This document shows, in pieces, positions 7,935 to 16,440 of a stretch of 64,000 nt of DNA. The translations under genes and the position numbers were made by a program. Within the stretch, counting starts at the first letter, position 1. Each line of letters begins with the position of its first letter. The stretch comes from Brachyspira sp. G79 (GTDB taxonomy: Bacteria > Spirochaetota > Brachyspiria > Brachyspirales > Brachyspiraceae). Below the pieces are notes generated by a model. It was not told the DNA's origin. It saw only the letters and a list, made by a program, of their open reading frames with translations, and ran no database searches. The DNA lies in NCBI RefSeq assembly GCF_002379365.1, contig NZ_JQIU01000007.1, positions 223,679 to 287,678 on the forward strand. The letters are read 5' to 3'.

Positions 7935-8801
7935 TTAATTAGAATTTTCTAAATCTTTATATAGTTTATCTATTATATCATTATCAATATTTTCATCAAA
8001 CTTGCGTGCAAATAAATTATCATTAATATTATTCTTTAATTCTTCATAATCTTCTATAGTAAAAGTTCTTGGTGAAAACCCGCCTGTATTTGGACGAGAC
8101 CAGTTTATATATCTAAGTTTATCACTTATTATTTTATTTTGAAAATCAGTATTAAGAAGCAAACTCTGGAAAAAACTTTCATCAGCAAAAATTGTAAAAT
8201 AAAATCTTCTTACAAACTTTGGATTTAATTTAATATAATTTATTATATATTCGGCAGCATTTTTAGTTAAATTCCACCACTGAGAACCATAATATATACC
8301 ATTAGCAAATTTATATCTAAATATATTTTTTGTTAAAAGTGCAAAAATATCCAATATTCTTTTATTTATCAATTTTCTTACAATATCACTAAAATAATAA
8401 TTTTCAACTCTATCTACAAAAAACTGATGTGAATATATATTTCCATCATTATCTTTTATTTTTGCATAATCCAAATATTCGTTATTATTACCATCAAAAA
8501 ACTTTATGATATCATAGTTACTTTTAAGAGGCACATCCTGACCACTTATAAAAATATATCTGTCATAATCATTTTTTAGAGCTTCTTTCATCAAAAATAA
8601 AGTCACTTTTATTGATGAAAAATCAGCATAATATAATTTATATTTTTTATATATTTTTACATTATCAAAACTTTTTATATTTAATTTTGACTTTTTATCA
8701 ATATGCACATAAATATCAAAATCTTTTTTAAGATGATTAATTAATCTTAATAATTGACTTTGATTTTTATGTGCCGATATTAAAATACAAATTTTACTCA
8801 T
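7935..8801 (-). CDS. Core-2/I-branching type glycosyltransferase (GT14-like)
   Basis: 288 residues. The protein starts KICILISAHKNQSQLLRLIN, then has DIYVHIDKKS, ADFSSIKVTLFLMKEAL, YIFISGQDVPL and GSQWWNLTKNAAEYI, with FADESFFQSLLLN further on. This is the pattern of the Core-2/I-branching N-acetylglucosaminyltransferase-like family, a cytoplasmic sugar transferase with no membrane segment. It lies inside the ATP synthase operon, 3 nt after the atpA stop and 15 nt before atpG, and has no convincing ribosome binding site, so translation may depend on atpA. Acceptor and donor sugars are unknown. It is more AT- and Asn/Lys-rich than the atp genes, which suggests later insertion. Confidence 0.8.
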   Translation of the reverse strand: MSKICILISAHKNQSQLLRLINHLKKDFDIYVHIDKKSKLNIKSFDNVKIYKKYKLYYADFSSIKVTLFLMKEALKNDYDRYIFISGQDVPLKSNYDIIKFFDGNNNEYLDYAKIKDNDGNIYSHQFFVDRVENYYFSDIVRKLINKRILDIFALLTKNIFRYKFANGIYYGSQWWNLTKNAAEYIINYIKLNPKFVRRFYFTIFADESFFQSLLLNTDFQNKIISDKLRYINWSRPNTGGFSPRTFTIEDYEELKNNINDNLFARKFDENIDNDIIDKLYKDLENSN

Positions 8802-8804
8802 AAA

Positions 8805-10304
8805 TTAAAACTTAGATTTAAACTCTTCTATAACCTTATAAAGGCCGTCCATATCTTCTATATCTTTTTTCTCTCTAATATTATCAAGTACACTAGGCTT
8901 ATCAGCTTTAATGTATTGTAATAATCTCCATTCAAACTCATGAACTCTGTCAACTTCAATATTATCCAAGAAACCTTTAGTAGCTGCAAATATAACAACA
9001 ACCTGTTCTTCAAAAGGTATAGGACTGTATTGTTTCTGTTTTAATAATTCAACCATTTTAGCACCTCTGTCTAATTGTGCCAAAGTAGCCTTATCAAGCC
9101 CAATACCAAGCTGAGAGAAAGCCTCCAAAGATCTGTAAGAAGCAAGGTCAAGCCTTAAAGTACCAGCAACCTTTTTCATAGCTTTAGTCTGAGCATTACC
9201 GCCTACACGAGAAACGGATATACCAACATCTATGGCAGGACGCACACCGCTCATAAACAAACTGGTAAGCAAATATATTTGTCCGTCAGTAATAGAAATA
9301 ACGTTAGTAGGAATATAAGCTGATACCTCATTATCCTGAGTTTCTATGATAGGAAGTGCTGTTAAAGAACCTCCTCCTAATTCATCACTAAGTTTAGCTG
9401 CTCTTTCAAGAAGTCTTGAATGCAAATAGAAAACGTCTCCGGGAAAAGCCTCTCTTCCGGGAGGTCTCCTAAGAAGTAATGATATCTGCCTATAAGCATT
9501 AGCTTGTTTAGTTAAGTCATCATATATTATTAAAGTATCTTTTTTCTGCTCATACATAAAATATTCAGCCATAGCACATCCTGCATACGGAGCTATATAA
9601 AGAAGCGGAGCAGAATCAGCTGCAGTAGCTGCAACTACTATAGTATAATCCAATGCCCCATGCTGTCTTAATGTATCAACAACACCTGCAACAGTGGAAG
9701 CCTTTTGTCCGATAGCTACATATACACATATTACCCCAGTACCTTTTTGATTAATTATCGCATCAAGAGCAATGGAAGTTTTACCAGTACCTCTGTCACC
9801 AATAATAAGCTGTCTTTGACCTCTTCCTACAGGAGTCATAGAGTCAATAGCTTTAATACCTGTCTGAAGCGGCTGTTTTACCGCCTGCCTATCAGCAATA
9901 CCAGGAGCTGGAAACTCTATCACTCTTCTTTTATCGGTAGTAACTTCACCATGTCCGTCTATAGGTACCCCCAAAGGATTAACAACTCTTCCTAAAAGAG
10001 CTTCCCCTACTGGAACTTCTAATATTCTTTTAAGTCTGCTAACTTTACTTCCCTCTTTAATGCCGTAATAATCGCCCAAAACTATAGCACCGATAGTTTC
10101 TTCTTCCAAGTTAAAAGCAAGTCCTACCGCACCGCTTTCAAAAAGTATCATCTCATTAGCCATAACATGCGGAAGTCCAATTACTCTTGCAATACCGTCT
10201 CCTACTTCTACAACTACCCCTACTTCATTCGGAGTAAAATCAGCTTTATAATTCTTAATCTCTTCTTTAAGAACTGCTGCAATTTCACTAGCTTTTATAT
10301 TCAT
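8805..10304 (-). CDS. atpA: F-type ATP synthase alpha subunit
   Basis: 499 residues from the ATG at 10304 (GGGGAA just upstream). Alpha forms the non-catalytic nucleotide sites of the F1 hexamer. The Walker A is [15 protein letters not shown], followed by [20 protein letters not shown] and [20 protein letters not shown], all standard. The N-terminal beta-barrel ([18 protein letters not shown]) and C-terminal helical domain are complete. It sits after the second delta-like gene with a gap of about 28 nt. Confidence 0.98.
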   Translation of the reverse strand: MNIKASEIAAVLKEEIKNYKADFTPNEVGVVVEVGDGIARVIGLPHVMANEMILFESGAVGLAFNLEEETIGAIVLGDYYGIKEGSKVSRLKRILEVPVGEALLGRVVNPLGVPIDGHGEVTTDKRRVIEFPAPGIADRQAVKQPLQTGIKAIDSMTPVGRGQRQLIIGDRGTGKTSIALDAIINQKGTGVICVYVAIGQKASTVAGVVDTLRQHGALDYTIVVAATAADSAPLLYIAPYAGCAMAEYFMYEQKKDTLIIYDDLTKQANAYRQISLLLRRPPGREAFPGDVFYLHSRLLERAAKLSDELGGGSLTALPIIETQDNEVSAYIPTNVISITDGQIYLLTSLFMSGVRPAIDVGISVSRVGGNAQTKAMKKVAGTLRLDLASYRSLEAFSQLGIGLDKATLAQLDRGAKMVELLKQKQYSPIPFEEQVVVIFAATKGFLDNIEVDRVHEFEWRLLQYIKADKPSVLDNIREKKDIEDMDGLYKVIEEFKSKF

Positions 10305-10331
10305 AATCAATTCCCCAAATGTAAAATATAA

Positions 10332-10973
10332 TCAATTATCATTAGAAATAGAAGTTTTTAATTCTCTAAGTACTCTTCTTATACTGTAATCATAAACAAT
10401 ATCTTCTATCTCTATTACAATACCGCCTATAATATTTTCATCTGTATGAAATATAAAATGAACATCTCTGTCCTTAATCATATTTCTAATACATTCTTTT
10501 AATTTTTCTATATCATCTATATTATTTATATCAGATGCCATTGTAATTCTAGCCACTGCTATATTATAGTATTCATTGCATAAGTTTTCATACTCTACTA
10601 TTACAGCAAATAAAGTATGAATTAAATCTCTTTCTATTAATATAGCAATAAGATTAAAAGTCTCTTCTGATATTTTATCTGCATATACCTTTTTTAAAAT
10701 ACGCATTCTCAAATTGCCGTCTATAAAACTAGATTTAAAAAAATCATATACATCTTTATCAACAAGCAAAGAAGAATAAACAATATCCAAATCGCTTTTA
10801 ATTACTTCTATTTTTCCAGCATCAGAAGCTACATCAAACATTGCCTTAGCATAATTTTTAGCACTGGATTCATTTTTTGTTATACGTGTGAATCTGCTAA
10901 CCTTTTCTTTGGTGCTCTCTTTCATCACCTCTTTTTTTAAATCTTTTAGAATGCTATCAGCAATGGACTCCAT
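10332..10973 (-). CDS. Second ATP synthase delta/OSCP-like subunit
   Basis: 213 residues from the second of two close ATGs (10973), which sits 9 nt from GGAG; the ATG at 10979 would be only 3 nt away. After a charged leader of about 38 residues, AKNYAKAMFDVASDAGKIEV matches the start of the delta subunit, and ENIIGGIVIEIEDIVYDYSI matches its C-terminal signature. It lies between atpH and atpA and shares the C-terminal signature with the atpH product. Two delta-like genes in tandem are unusual: F1 normally carries one delta. It may be the working delta, a second peripheral-stalk protein or a regulatory variant. Confidence 0.85.
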   Translation of the reverse strand: MESIADSILKDLKKEVMKESTKEKVSRFTRITKNESSAKNYAKAMFDVASDAGKIEVIKSDLDIVYSSLLVDKDVYDFFKSSFIDGNLRMRILKKVYADKISEETFNLIAILIERDLIHTLFAVIVEYENLCNEYYNIAVARITMASDINNIDDIEKLKECIRNMIKDRDVHFIFHTDENIIGGIVIEIEDIVYDYSIRRVLRELKTSISNDN

Positions 10974-11004
10974 AAGCATAATCTCCTACAATATTTAAGA
11001 TTAA

Positions 11005-11553
11005 TTAATTACCGCGTGTAAATTTACTTTGCAATAAATCTATCTGATTTTTTATACTATAATCATAAACTGTAGAACCAATATATACTATTATGCCGCC
11101 TATAATACTCTCATCAATCTCTGTTTCATAAGATATTTCATTACTGGAAAAACATTTCACTGTATTAATAATATCTTCTATTGTTTTATCATCAATAGAA
11201 TAAGCTGTAATAATACGTACTCTCACTATATTATTATAATCGTCTACTATATCTTTGTATAAATTAACTATATCAGGCAGTACATCTATGCTGTCATGTT
11301 CTGCCAATATAGAAACAAAAGCATAAGTTTCTTTAGAAAGCAAAGGTTTTAATCTTTTATCTATTAATTCTTTTTTATCTTTCTTAGAAATAAATTTATC
11401 AAAAAAATAATTCCTTATATCAATATCCTGAAATAATTTAGAGCATTCACTAAGTTCATTATATATTTCTCTTATCATTCCAAGCTCTCTGGCTATGTCA
11501 AATATGGCATTAGCTGTGGGCTTTAGTATTTCTAATTTTTCACTTTCTCTCAT
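11005..11553 (-). CDS. atpH: ATP synthase delta (OSCP) subunit
   Basis: 182 residues from the ATG at 11553, chosen because AGGAA lies 7 nt upstream. The family pattern is present: [20 protein letters not shown] at the N-terminus and [20 protein letters not shown] at the C-terminus, a length normal for delta. Delta links the b-subunit stalk to the top of F1. It lies directly after atpF, the standard position. The gene that follows codes for a second protein of the same family. Confidence 0.9.
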   Translation of the reverse strand: MRESEKLEILKPTANAIFDIARELGMIREIYNELSECSKLFQDIDIRNYFFDKFISKKDKKELIDKRLKPLLSKETYAFVSILAEHDSIDVLPDIVNLYKDIVDDYNNIVRVRIITAYSIDDKTIEDIINTVKCFSSNEISYETEIDESIIGGIIVYIGSTVYDYSIKNQIDLLQSKFTRGN

Positions 11554-11591
11554 GATACACTTCCTAAACACTTATGCTTTTTATAAGTTTA

Positions 11592-12092
11592 TTATTTATT
11601 GTTATCTTTTCCTGCATTATTAATAAACTCATTAATTATAGCCTGATTATCTTCCTTATTGATATTTCTTTTAAGAATAGTCTCCGCCATAACAACAGCA
11701 ATATCAAGTGCCTGTTTTTTAACACTATTCATAGCCTCTTCTTTAGACCTGTCTATTTCAGACATAATTTTGTTTTTATTAACTTCTGCTTCTTCTCTAG
11801 CATTATTAATAATTTTATCTCTAATTCTATTAGCCTCCACTCTTGCATTTTCTATAATAGCACTGGCTTCAGCTTTAGCATTATCAATCTGCTCTCTGTA
11901 TGCTGCCAAAGATTTTTTAGCATTTTCTCTAGTTTTTTCTGCTTCTTCCAAATCTTCCTGTATTTTATCAGCACGGGCATTCAAGCCTTTCAAAATTATT
12001 TTCCAAGTAGAAGCACCTAATATAGCAAGAACTAGTAAAAATGTGATCCAAGTCCAAATAATAATACCGGGATCTATTTTTAAAAGTGCCAT
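11592..12092 (-). CDS. atpF: ATP synthase b subunit
   Basis: 166 residues, preceded by a strong GGAGGT. One N-terminal membrane helix (IIIWTWITFLLVLAILGAST) is followed by a long charged coiled coil of about 120 residues. It forms the peripheral stalk that holds F1 still. Length and position after atpE are typical. Confidence 0.96.
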   Translation of the reverse strand: MALLKIDPGIIIWTWITFLLVLAILGASTWKIILKGLNARADKIQEDLEEAEKTRENAKKSLAAYREQIDNAKAEASAIIENARVEANRIRDKIINNAREEAEVNKNKIMSEIDRSKEEAMNSVKKQALDIAVVMAETILKRNINKEDNQAIINEFINNAGKDNNK

Positions 12093-12120
12093 ACATATAC
12101 CTCCAAATATTTTTATTTAA

Positions 12121-12369
<249 letters not shown>

Positions 12370-12400
12370 TTATAATTATTTAAATTAAAATTATTTATTA

Positions 12401-13312
12401 TTAATGCTCATCACTAATAGCAATTCCAATATAAACTGCTGATAATAATGAGAATATATAAGCTTGTAAAACCGCTACAAACATCTCAAGTACATATATA
12501 AATGCCAAAAATAATACGGCAAAAGGTGAAACAAGTAAAGTTCCAGACATAATAATCAAGTATGGTATTACTATCATCATTATGTGTCCGCCTGTAATGT
12601 TTGCAAAAAGACGTATAGCAAGAGCAAAAGCCCTGTTAAATAATGTAATAACCTCTAATACCCATATTATAGGTATAAGCGGTATAGGAAGCCCTTTAGG
12701 TACTAACGAAGTCCAATATCTTATTATACCTTTCTTTCTAATACCTGCAAAAATATAAACTATAAATACAATTACTGCTATAGAAGCCGTAAACCCTATA
12801 TTTGCACCAAGACCGCCTGCTATATATGAATGACCTCCATTTTCTGTAGGAAACTTTACAGATGCTGGTATAAGCCCCAATATATTTGAAAATAATACAA
12901 ATAAAAACACTGTCAGACAAAAAGGCACATATTTTTTGCCCTCTTCTCCCAGTGTAGCCCCTATTACATCTTTATTCATATAGTCTATTAAACCTTCTAA
13001 TATACTTTGTAAATAGGTAGGTCTTCTGAAAGGTCTTTTTAACTTATGAGCTAAATATTTCATACTTAAAACAGATAAAATACCTGCTAAAGTTATTAAT
13101 ATAATATGCTTTGTTATCTTGAAATCAAAATTAATATAATGACCTAATCTTATAGGAATAGTATAAAACGGATCAGATGTATTATCTGTTATCTCTTCCA
13201 TTATATAATCATTAATACTTTCAGCCCCATATACTATATCAGATGTAAATATAGCCGCAACAATAAATGTTAATACAAAAATTTTCCTTAAAAAAATTAC
13301 TTCTTTAATCAT
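12401..13312 (-). CDS. atpB: ATP synthase a subunit
   Basis: 303 residues from the ATG at 13312. A signal-like N-terminus (FLRKIFVLTFIVAAIFTSDI) and an exported segment of about 50 residues precede the membrane domain. The essential Arg of the proton half-channels is in FALAIRLFANITGGH, and RPTYLQSILEGLIDYM is also conserved. It is the first gene of the atp operon; no atpI homologue is seen before it. A candidate promoter lies at 13386-13413. Confidence 0.96.
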   Translation of the reverse strand: MIKEVIFLRKIFVLTFIVAAIFTSDIVYGAESINDYIMEEITDNTSDPFYTIPIRLGHYINFDFKITKHIILITLAGILSVLSMKYLAHKLKRPFRRPTYLQSILEGLIDYMNKDVIGATLGEEGKKYVPFCLTVFLFVLFSNILGLIPASVKFPTENGGHSYIAGGLGANIGFTASIAVIVFIVYIFAGIRKKGIIRYWTSLVPKGLPIPLIPIIWVLEVITLFNRAFALAIRLFANITGGHIMMIVIPYLIIMSGTLLVSPFAVLFLAFIYVLEMFVAVLQAYIFSLLSAVYIGIAISDEH

Positions 13313-13385
13313 AATAAACAATTACTACCCTTAAACTTAAGAAAATTTCTTTGATTCAATTAAAAAATAAAAATAATTTCAAATA

Positions 13386-13413
13386 ATTGTATAACTATTA
13401 AATAAAAAATCAA
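13386..13413 (-). promoter_or_regulatory. Candidate promoter of the atp operon
   Basis: Minus-strand TTGATT (13408-13413), 16-nt spacer, TACAAT (13386-13391), about 75 nt upstream of atpB. The region is AT-rich, so chance matches are possible. Confidence 0.4.
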
Positions 13414-13454
13414 CTATTATTACCTATTTTTATTTTTTAATCAAAATAAAAAAA

Positions 13455-13790
13455 TCAAAATTTATCCATAGCTTCAGTTTCACTTGTAAATATTGGGAAA
13501 AAACTTGTTATTTTTGTAAGCTCAAACACCTTTTTTACAGGTTCTGTAACTTTTACAAAACATATTTTACCATTTACCTTCTTAAAAGTACCAAGTGCCG
13601 AAATAAATACTCCTATTCCGCTGCTGTCTATATAATAAACATCTTCCATATCTATTATTATTTTCTTGGCACCAAGCTCTATTTGGGAAAAAATAACATC
13701 TTTTAAATCTGATGAAGTATATACATCTATATCTCCATCTAATTTTAGTATAGCAGTGTTATTTTCAAGTTCTTTAACAGAAACTTCCAT
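13455..13790 (-). CDS. STAS-domain anti-sigma factor antagonist
   Basis: 111 residues from the ATG at 13790 with GGAG just upstream. A single STAS domain: LDGDIDVYTSSDLKDVI and the phosphorylation-site motif YIDSSGIGVFISALG, whose Ser is the usual target of an RsbW/SpoIIAB-type kinase. Such proteins bind and sequester an anti-sigma kinase when unphosphorylated. It is monocistronic or lies just ahead of the atp operon in the same direction. An RsbW-like kinase is encoded at 32808-33248, but a functional link is only inferred. Confidence 0.9.
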   Translation of the reverse strand: MEVSVKELENNTAILKLDGDIDVYTSSDLKDVIFSQIELGAKKIIIDMEDVYYIDSSGIGVFISALGTFKKVNGKICFVKVTEPVKKVFELTKITSFFPIFTSETEAMDKF

Positions 13791-13970
13791 AAAAAACTCC
13801 ATTTAATTCTCTTAAACTTCTTATATGTTAATATTAACCTAAATAATATTTTTTACAATAGTTAATTCAAAATATTTTTAATATGTATAAAATGTATAAT
13901 TATTCGTACGTATAAATAGTATGATATCAATTTATACAAAAATTTTGTAAAATTTATCATACAATATCTA

Positions 13971-13999
13971 TTGACAATAAAAACTAATTGTAATAATAT
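13971..13999 (+). promoter_or_regulatory. Promoter of the tetR-tolC-RND cluster
   Basis: A consensus TTGACA (13971-13976), 17-nt spacer and TAATAT (13994-13999), placing the transcription start at the edge of the palindrome at 14007-14040. Confidence 0.75.
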
Positions 14000-14006
14000 T
14001 GATTCT

Positions 14007-14040
14007 AAAATAAAAATGACACTAGTATCATTTTTATTTT
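14007..14040. promoter_or_regulatory. Palindromic operator, probably of the TetR protein
   Basis: A 34-bp palindrome centred on ACTAGT (14021-14026) with arms AAAATAAAAATGA/TCATTTTTATTTT. Only one of 17 base pairs mismatches (14020/14027). It begins about 7 bp after the -10 box, the right place for a repressor to block transcription. A second, smaller palindrome TACAAAAATTTTGTA is at 13935-13949. Confidence 0.75.
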
Positions 14041-14084
14041 TCATATTAAATTTAAAATTAAGAGGTGAACGCCAAAATAATACA

Positions 14085-14801
14085 ATGCCTAAAGTAAATC
14101 AAGAGTATTTTGAAAACAAAAGAAAGATAATATTAGAAGCAGCTATGAAAGTTTTTCTAAAAAAACCTGCTTATAGTGTTACAATGAAGGATATTATTAA
14201 AGAAGCAGAGTTAAGTCAAGGAGGGGTTTATAAATATTATTCAAATATAGATGATATTGTTGTTTCACTTTTAAATAGCAAAAAAACTAATATAAATCCT
14301 AAAGATATCATAGAAAAATATAATAATGAACCTGAAAAAGTTATATTTGAATTATTTGAATACTTTAAGAAGTTTTTTTTCATTACGGCAAGCGAATTTG
14401 GTAAAATAATGTTTGAACTTCAGCCAATCTTTTTTAATGATAAAAAAAGATTTGAAAAACTTAAAAAAAGCATAAATAAAGATGTTAATTTATATTTTTG
14501 GCTTACTGAATTATTTTTATTTATAGATAAAAAGATAGAAGAGAAATATTTTGTGCCAATAGCTGAACATAATGATATTTATATGCAGATTATAGTAACT
14601 ATAGCAGGTATAGGAACTGAATTAATATTAACTAAATATTATGATTTTGATAGAAAACTCTATTATTATAGAGATAACATGGAACAAAATAGAAATTTAG
14701 AGATTAATTTGAACAATTTAATTGATAATTTGTGTAAAACTGTATTATATTTACTTGGAAGCAAATACAGTTTTGAGAATTTAAAAAAAACAGAAGAGTA
14801 A
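14085..14801 (+). CDS. TetR-family transcriptional repressor
   Basis: 238 residues from the ATG at 14085; AGAGGTG lies 17 nt upstream, which is rather far. The N-terminal helix-turn-helix is complete (IILEAAMKVFLKK.AYSVTMKDIIKEAELSQGGVYKYYSNID in the family pattern). The C-terminal ligand domain is divergent and rich in aromatic residues (FFKKFFF-type stretches, YYYRDNMEQN). It is the first gene of a cluster with tolC and an RND pump, so it probably senses a pump substrate and represses all three genes through the 14007-14040 palindrome. Confidence 0.9.
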   Translation: MPKVNQEYFENKRKIILEAAMKVFLKKPAYSVTMKDIIKEAELSQGGVYKYYSNIDDIVVSLLNSKKTNINPKDIIEKYNNEPEKVIFELFEYFKKFFFITASEFGKIMFELQPIFFNDKKRFEKLKKSINKDVNLYFWLTELFLFIDKKIEEKYFVPIAEHNDIYMQIIVTIAGIGTELILTKYYDFDRKLYYYRDNMEQNRNLEINLNNLIDNLCKTVLYLLGSKYSFENLKKTEE

Positions 14802-14829
14802 CTTACGTATATTTAGATAAGGAGTGCTA

Positions 14830-16293
14830 ATGAAAATTAAGATAGAACTTACAATATTTTTATTAATGTTTTTTACTGTGAATATTTTATATTCTCAGAC
14901 CAATACATTAACTTATGCTGCATATATGGAAACTATAAGGGATCAGATTCCAGAATTAAAAATAAATGCTGTTACTGAAACTAATGCTGAAATGAATCTT
15001 CTTAGTGCTAAAAGTTCAGGAGATGTTAATTTATCTGCTCAGCTTGGTGCTGTAGGAAAATACGGAAGTTTATCAAGCGGAAGTACTGCTTCAACAACAG
15101 CAGGTCCTACTGTAGAAGCGGCTGGAATACAGGCTGGAATCGGTGTAGGATCATTAATACCATATAGCGGAACTACTTGGTCTGTTAATTTAACTCATAG
15201 CTCTTTTTTGGGTGGGAAATTATACCCAGACGGTGTTAATTCTGTAGATTTTAATAATTATCTGCCTTCTCTAACAATAGAAGTTACCCAGCCTCTTTTG
15301 AGAAATTTTTTCGGTAAATTAGATAGATATCCAATTAAAGATGCAGAATATGCTCTTGCCATAGCAAAACTTCAAAGAAAATTAGATGATGCAAGTGTTA
15401 TAGTATCATATCAGAAAATTTATTATCAATGGATAATGTATGAAAAACTACTCGCATACTACAGAAGTATGTATATCACTGCAAAAAGATTTGAAAATCA
15501 GATGAGAGACAGATATAACAACGGACTTATAGATAATGACTCATATCAGAATGCAAGAACTCAAACTATGGTATACAGTGATTATTATGCTCAGAATCAG
15601 GTTTATTTAGAAAGTCTTTTAGCAACTGTGAGTTTCTTTATGCCAGTAACTAATATAAAACCAGATCATACCACTTGGGATGCTTATTTAGATTTGGGAA
15701 GCAATATGCAGATGGAAAGCGTACCTTTTGCAGACAGTGTAAACGGACAAATTGCATATCAGTCAAAAATAAGAGCAGAATATACACTTGAGGCTATGAA
15801 AAATGGAACTTTACCTAATTTAGACTTAGTAGGAAGTGTTAGTTTAAATGGACTTAGCCCAAACAGCGACGGATATTTTCAGTCTTTTGGAAGTATGACA
15901 AATGTTGACTTCTTTGCAGGAGTTCAGTTCTCATACCCTATAGGAAACAGAGCAAATAAAGCTCAGTATCAAATGGCTGAAAACTCTTTATACGGAATTA
16001 TAGCTCAGTATGATCAATTAGAAAAAGATTTTAATACTCAATTACAAACATATATTTCAAGATTTAATGCCTACAAAAATTTAATAGCAAGCAAGCAAAT
16101 GCAAATAAGGGCTATTAATTCTAGAATAGCAACTCAGCTTCAAAAATTAGATCAGGGACGTTTGGAAATTGATGATTTGCTTACATCAAGATTAGACTTA
16201 GTTGCTACGCAAACAGAACTTTTAAATCTTCAGTACGAGTTTATAACAACTATATTTGATTATAGGGCTCTGCTTGCAATTGATTATGAATAA
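14830..16293 (+). CDS. TolC-family outer membrane efflux protein
   Basis: 487 residues from the ATG at 14830 (AAGGAG 5 nt upstream). A signal peptide (IFLLMFFTVNILYSQ) is followed by the two-fold TolC pattern of long helices: ITVEV-type strand TIEVTQPLLRNFFGKLDRYP and a C-terminal helix pair ending QTELLNLQYEFITTIFDYR. It forms the trimeric outer-membrane exit duct. It lies 28 nt after tetR and 147 nt before the RND gene. Confidence 0.9.
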   Translation: MKIKIELTIFLLMFFTVNILYSQTNTLTYAAYMETIRDQIPELKINAVTETNAEMNLLSAKSSGDVNLSAQLGAVGKYGSLSSGSTASTTAGPTVEAAGIQAGIGVGSLIPYSGTTWSVNLTHSSFLGGKLYPDGVNSVDFNNYLPSLTIEVTQPLLRNFFGKLDRYPIKDAEYALAIAKLQRKLDDASVIVSYQKIYYQWIMYEKLLAYYRSMYITAKRFENQMRDRYNNGLIDNDSYQNARTQTMVYSDYYAQNQVYLESLLATVSFFMPVTNIKPDHTTWDAYLDLGSNMQMESVPFADSVNGQIAYQSKIRAEYTLEAMKNGTLPNLDLVGSVSLNGLSPNSDGYFQSFGSMTNVDFFAGVQFSYPIGNRANKAQYQMAENSLYGIIAQYDQLEKDFNTQLQTYISRFNAYKNLIASKQMQIRAINSRIATQLQKLDQGRLEIDDLLTSRLDLVATQTELLNLQYEFITTIFDYRALLAIDYE

Positions 16294-16343
16294 AAAAACT
16301 TTTTAGCAATTTTCATAAGGATTTAGAGGAATAAAATAAAAAA

Positions 16344-16381
16344 TCATCTGGAGGTTAATTAAATCATTAGCCTCCAGATGA
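16344..16381. terminator. Strong hairpin between tolC and the RND gene
   Basis: Arms TCATCTGGAGGTTAA (16344-16358) and TTAGCCTCCAGATGA (16367-16381), 15 pairs with one G-U. On the minus strand it is followed by TTTTTTATTTTATT, so as an intrinsic terminator it faces backwards; on the plus strand the T-run is poor. In the plus direction it may instead act as an mRNA processing or partial attenuation site. Confidence 0.6.
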
Positions 16382-16440
16382 CAAAATCTTTTAAATTTTT
16401 AATTTAATAAATAAAATAAAAAATAGGAGTGCAGTAATAT

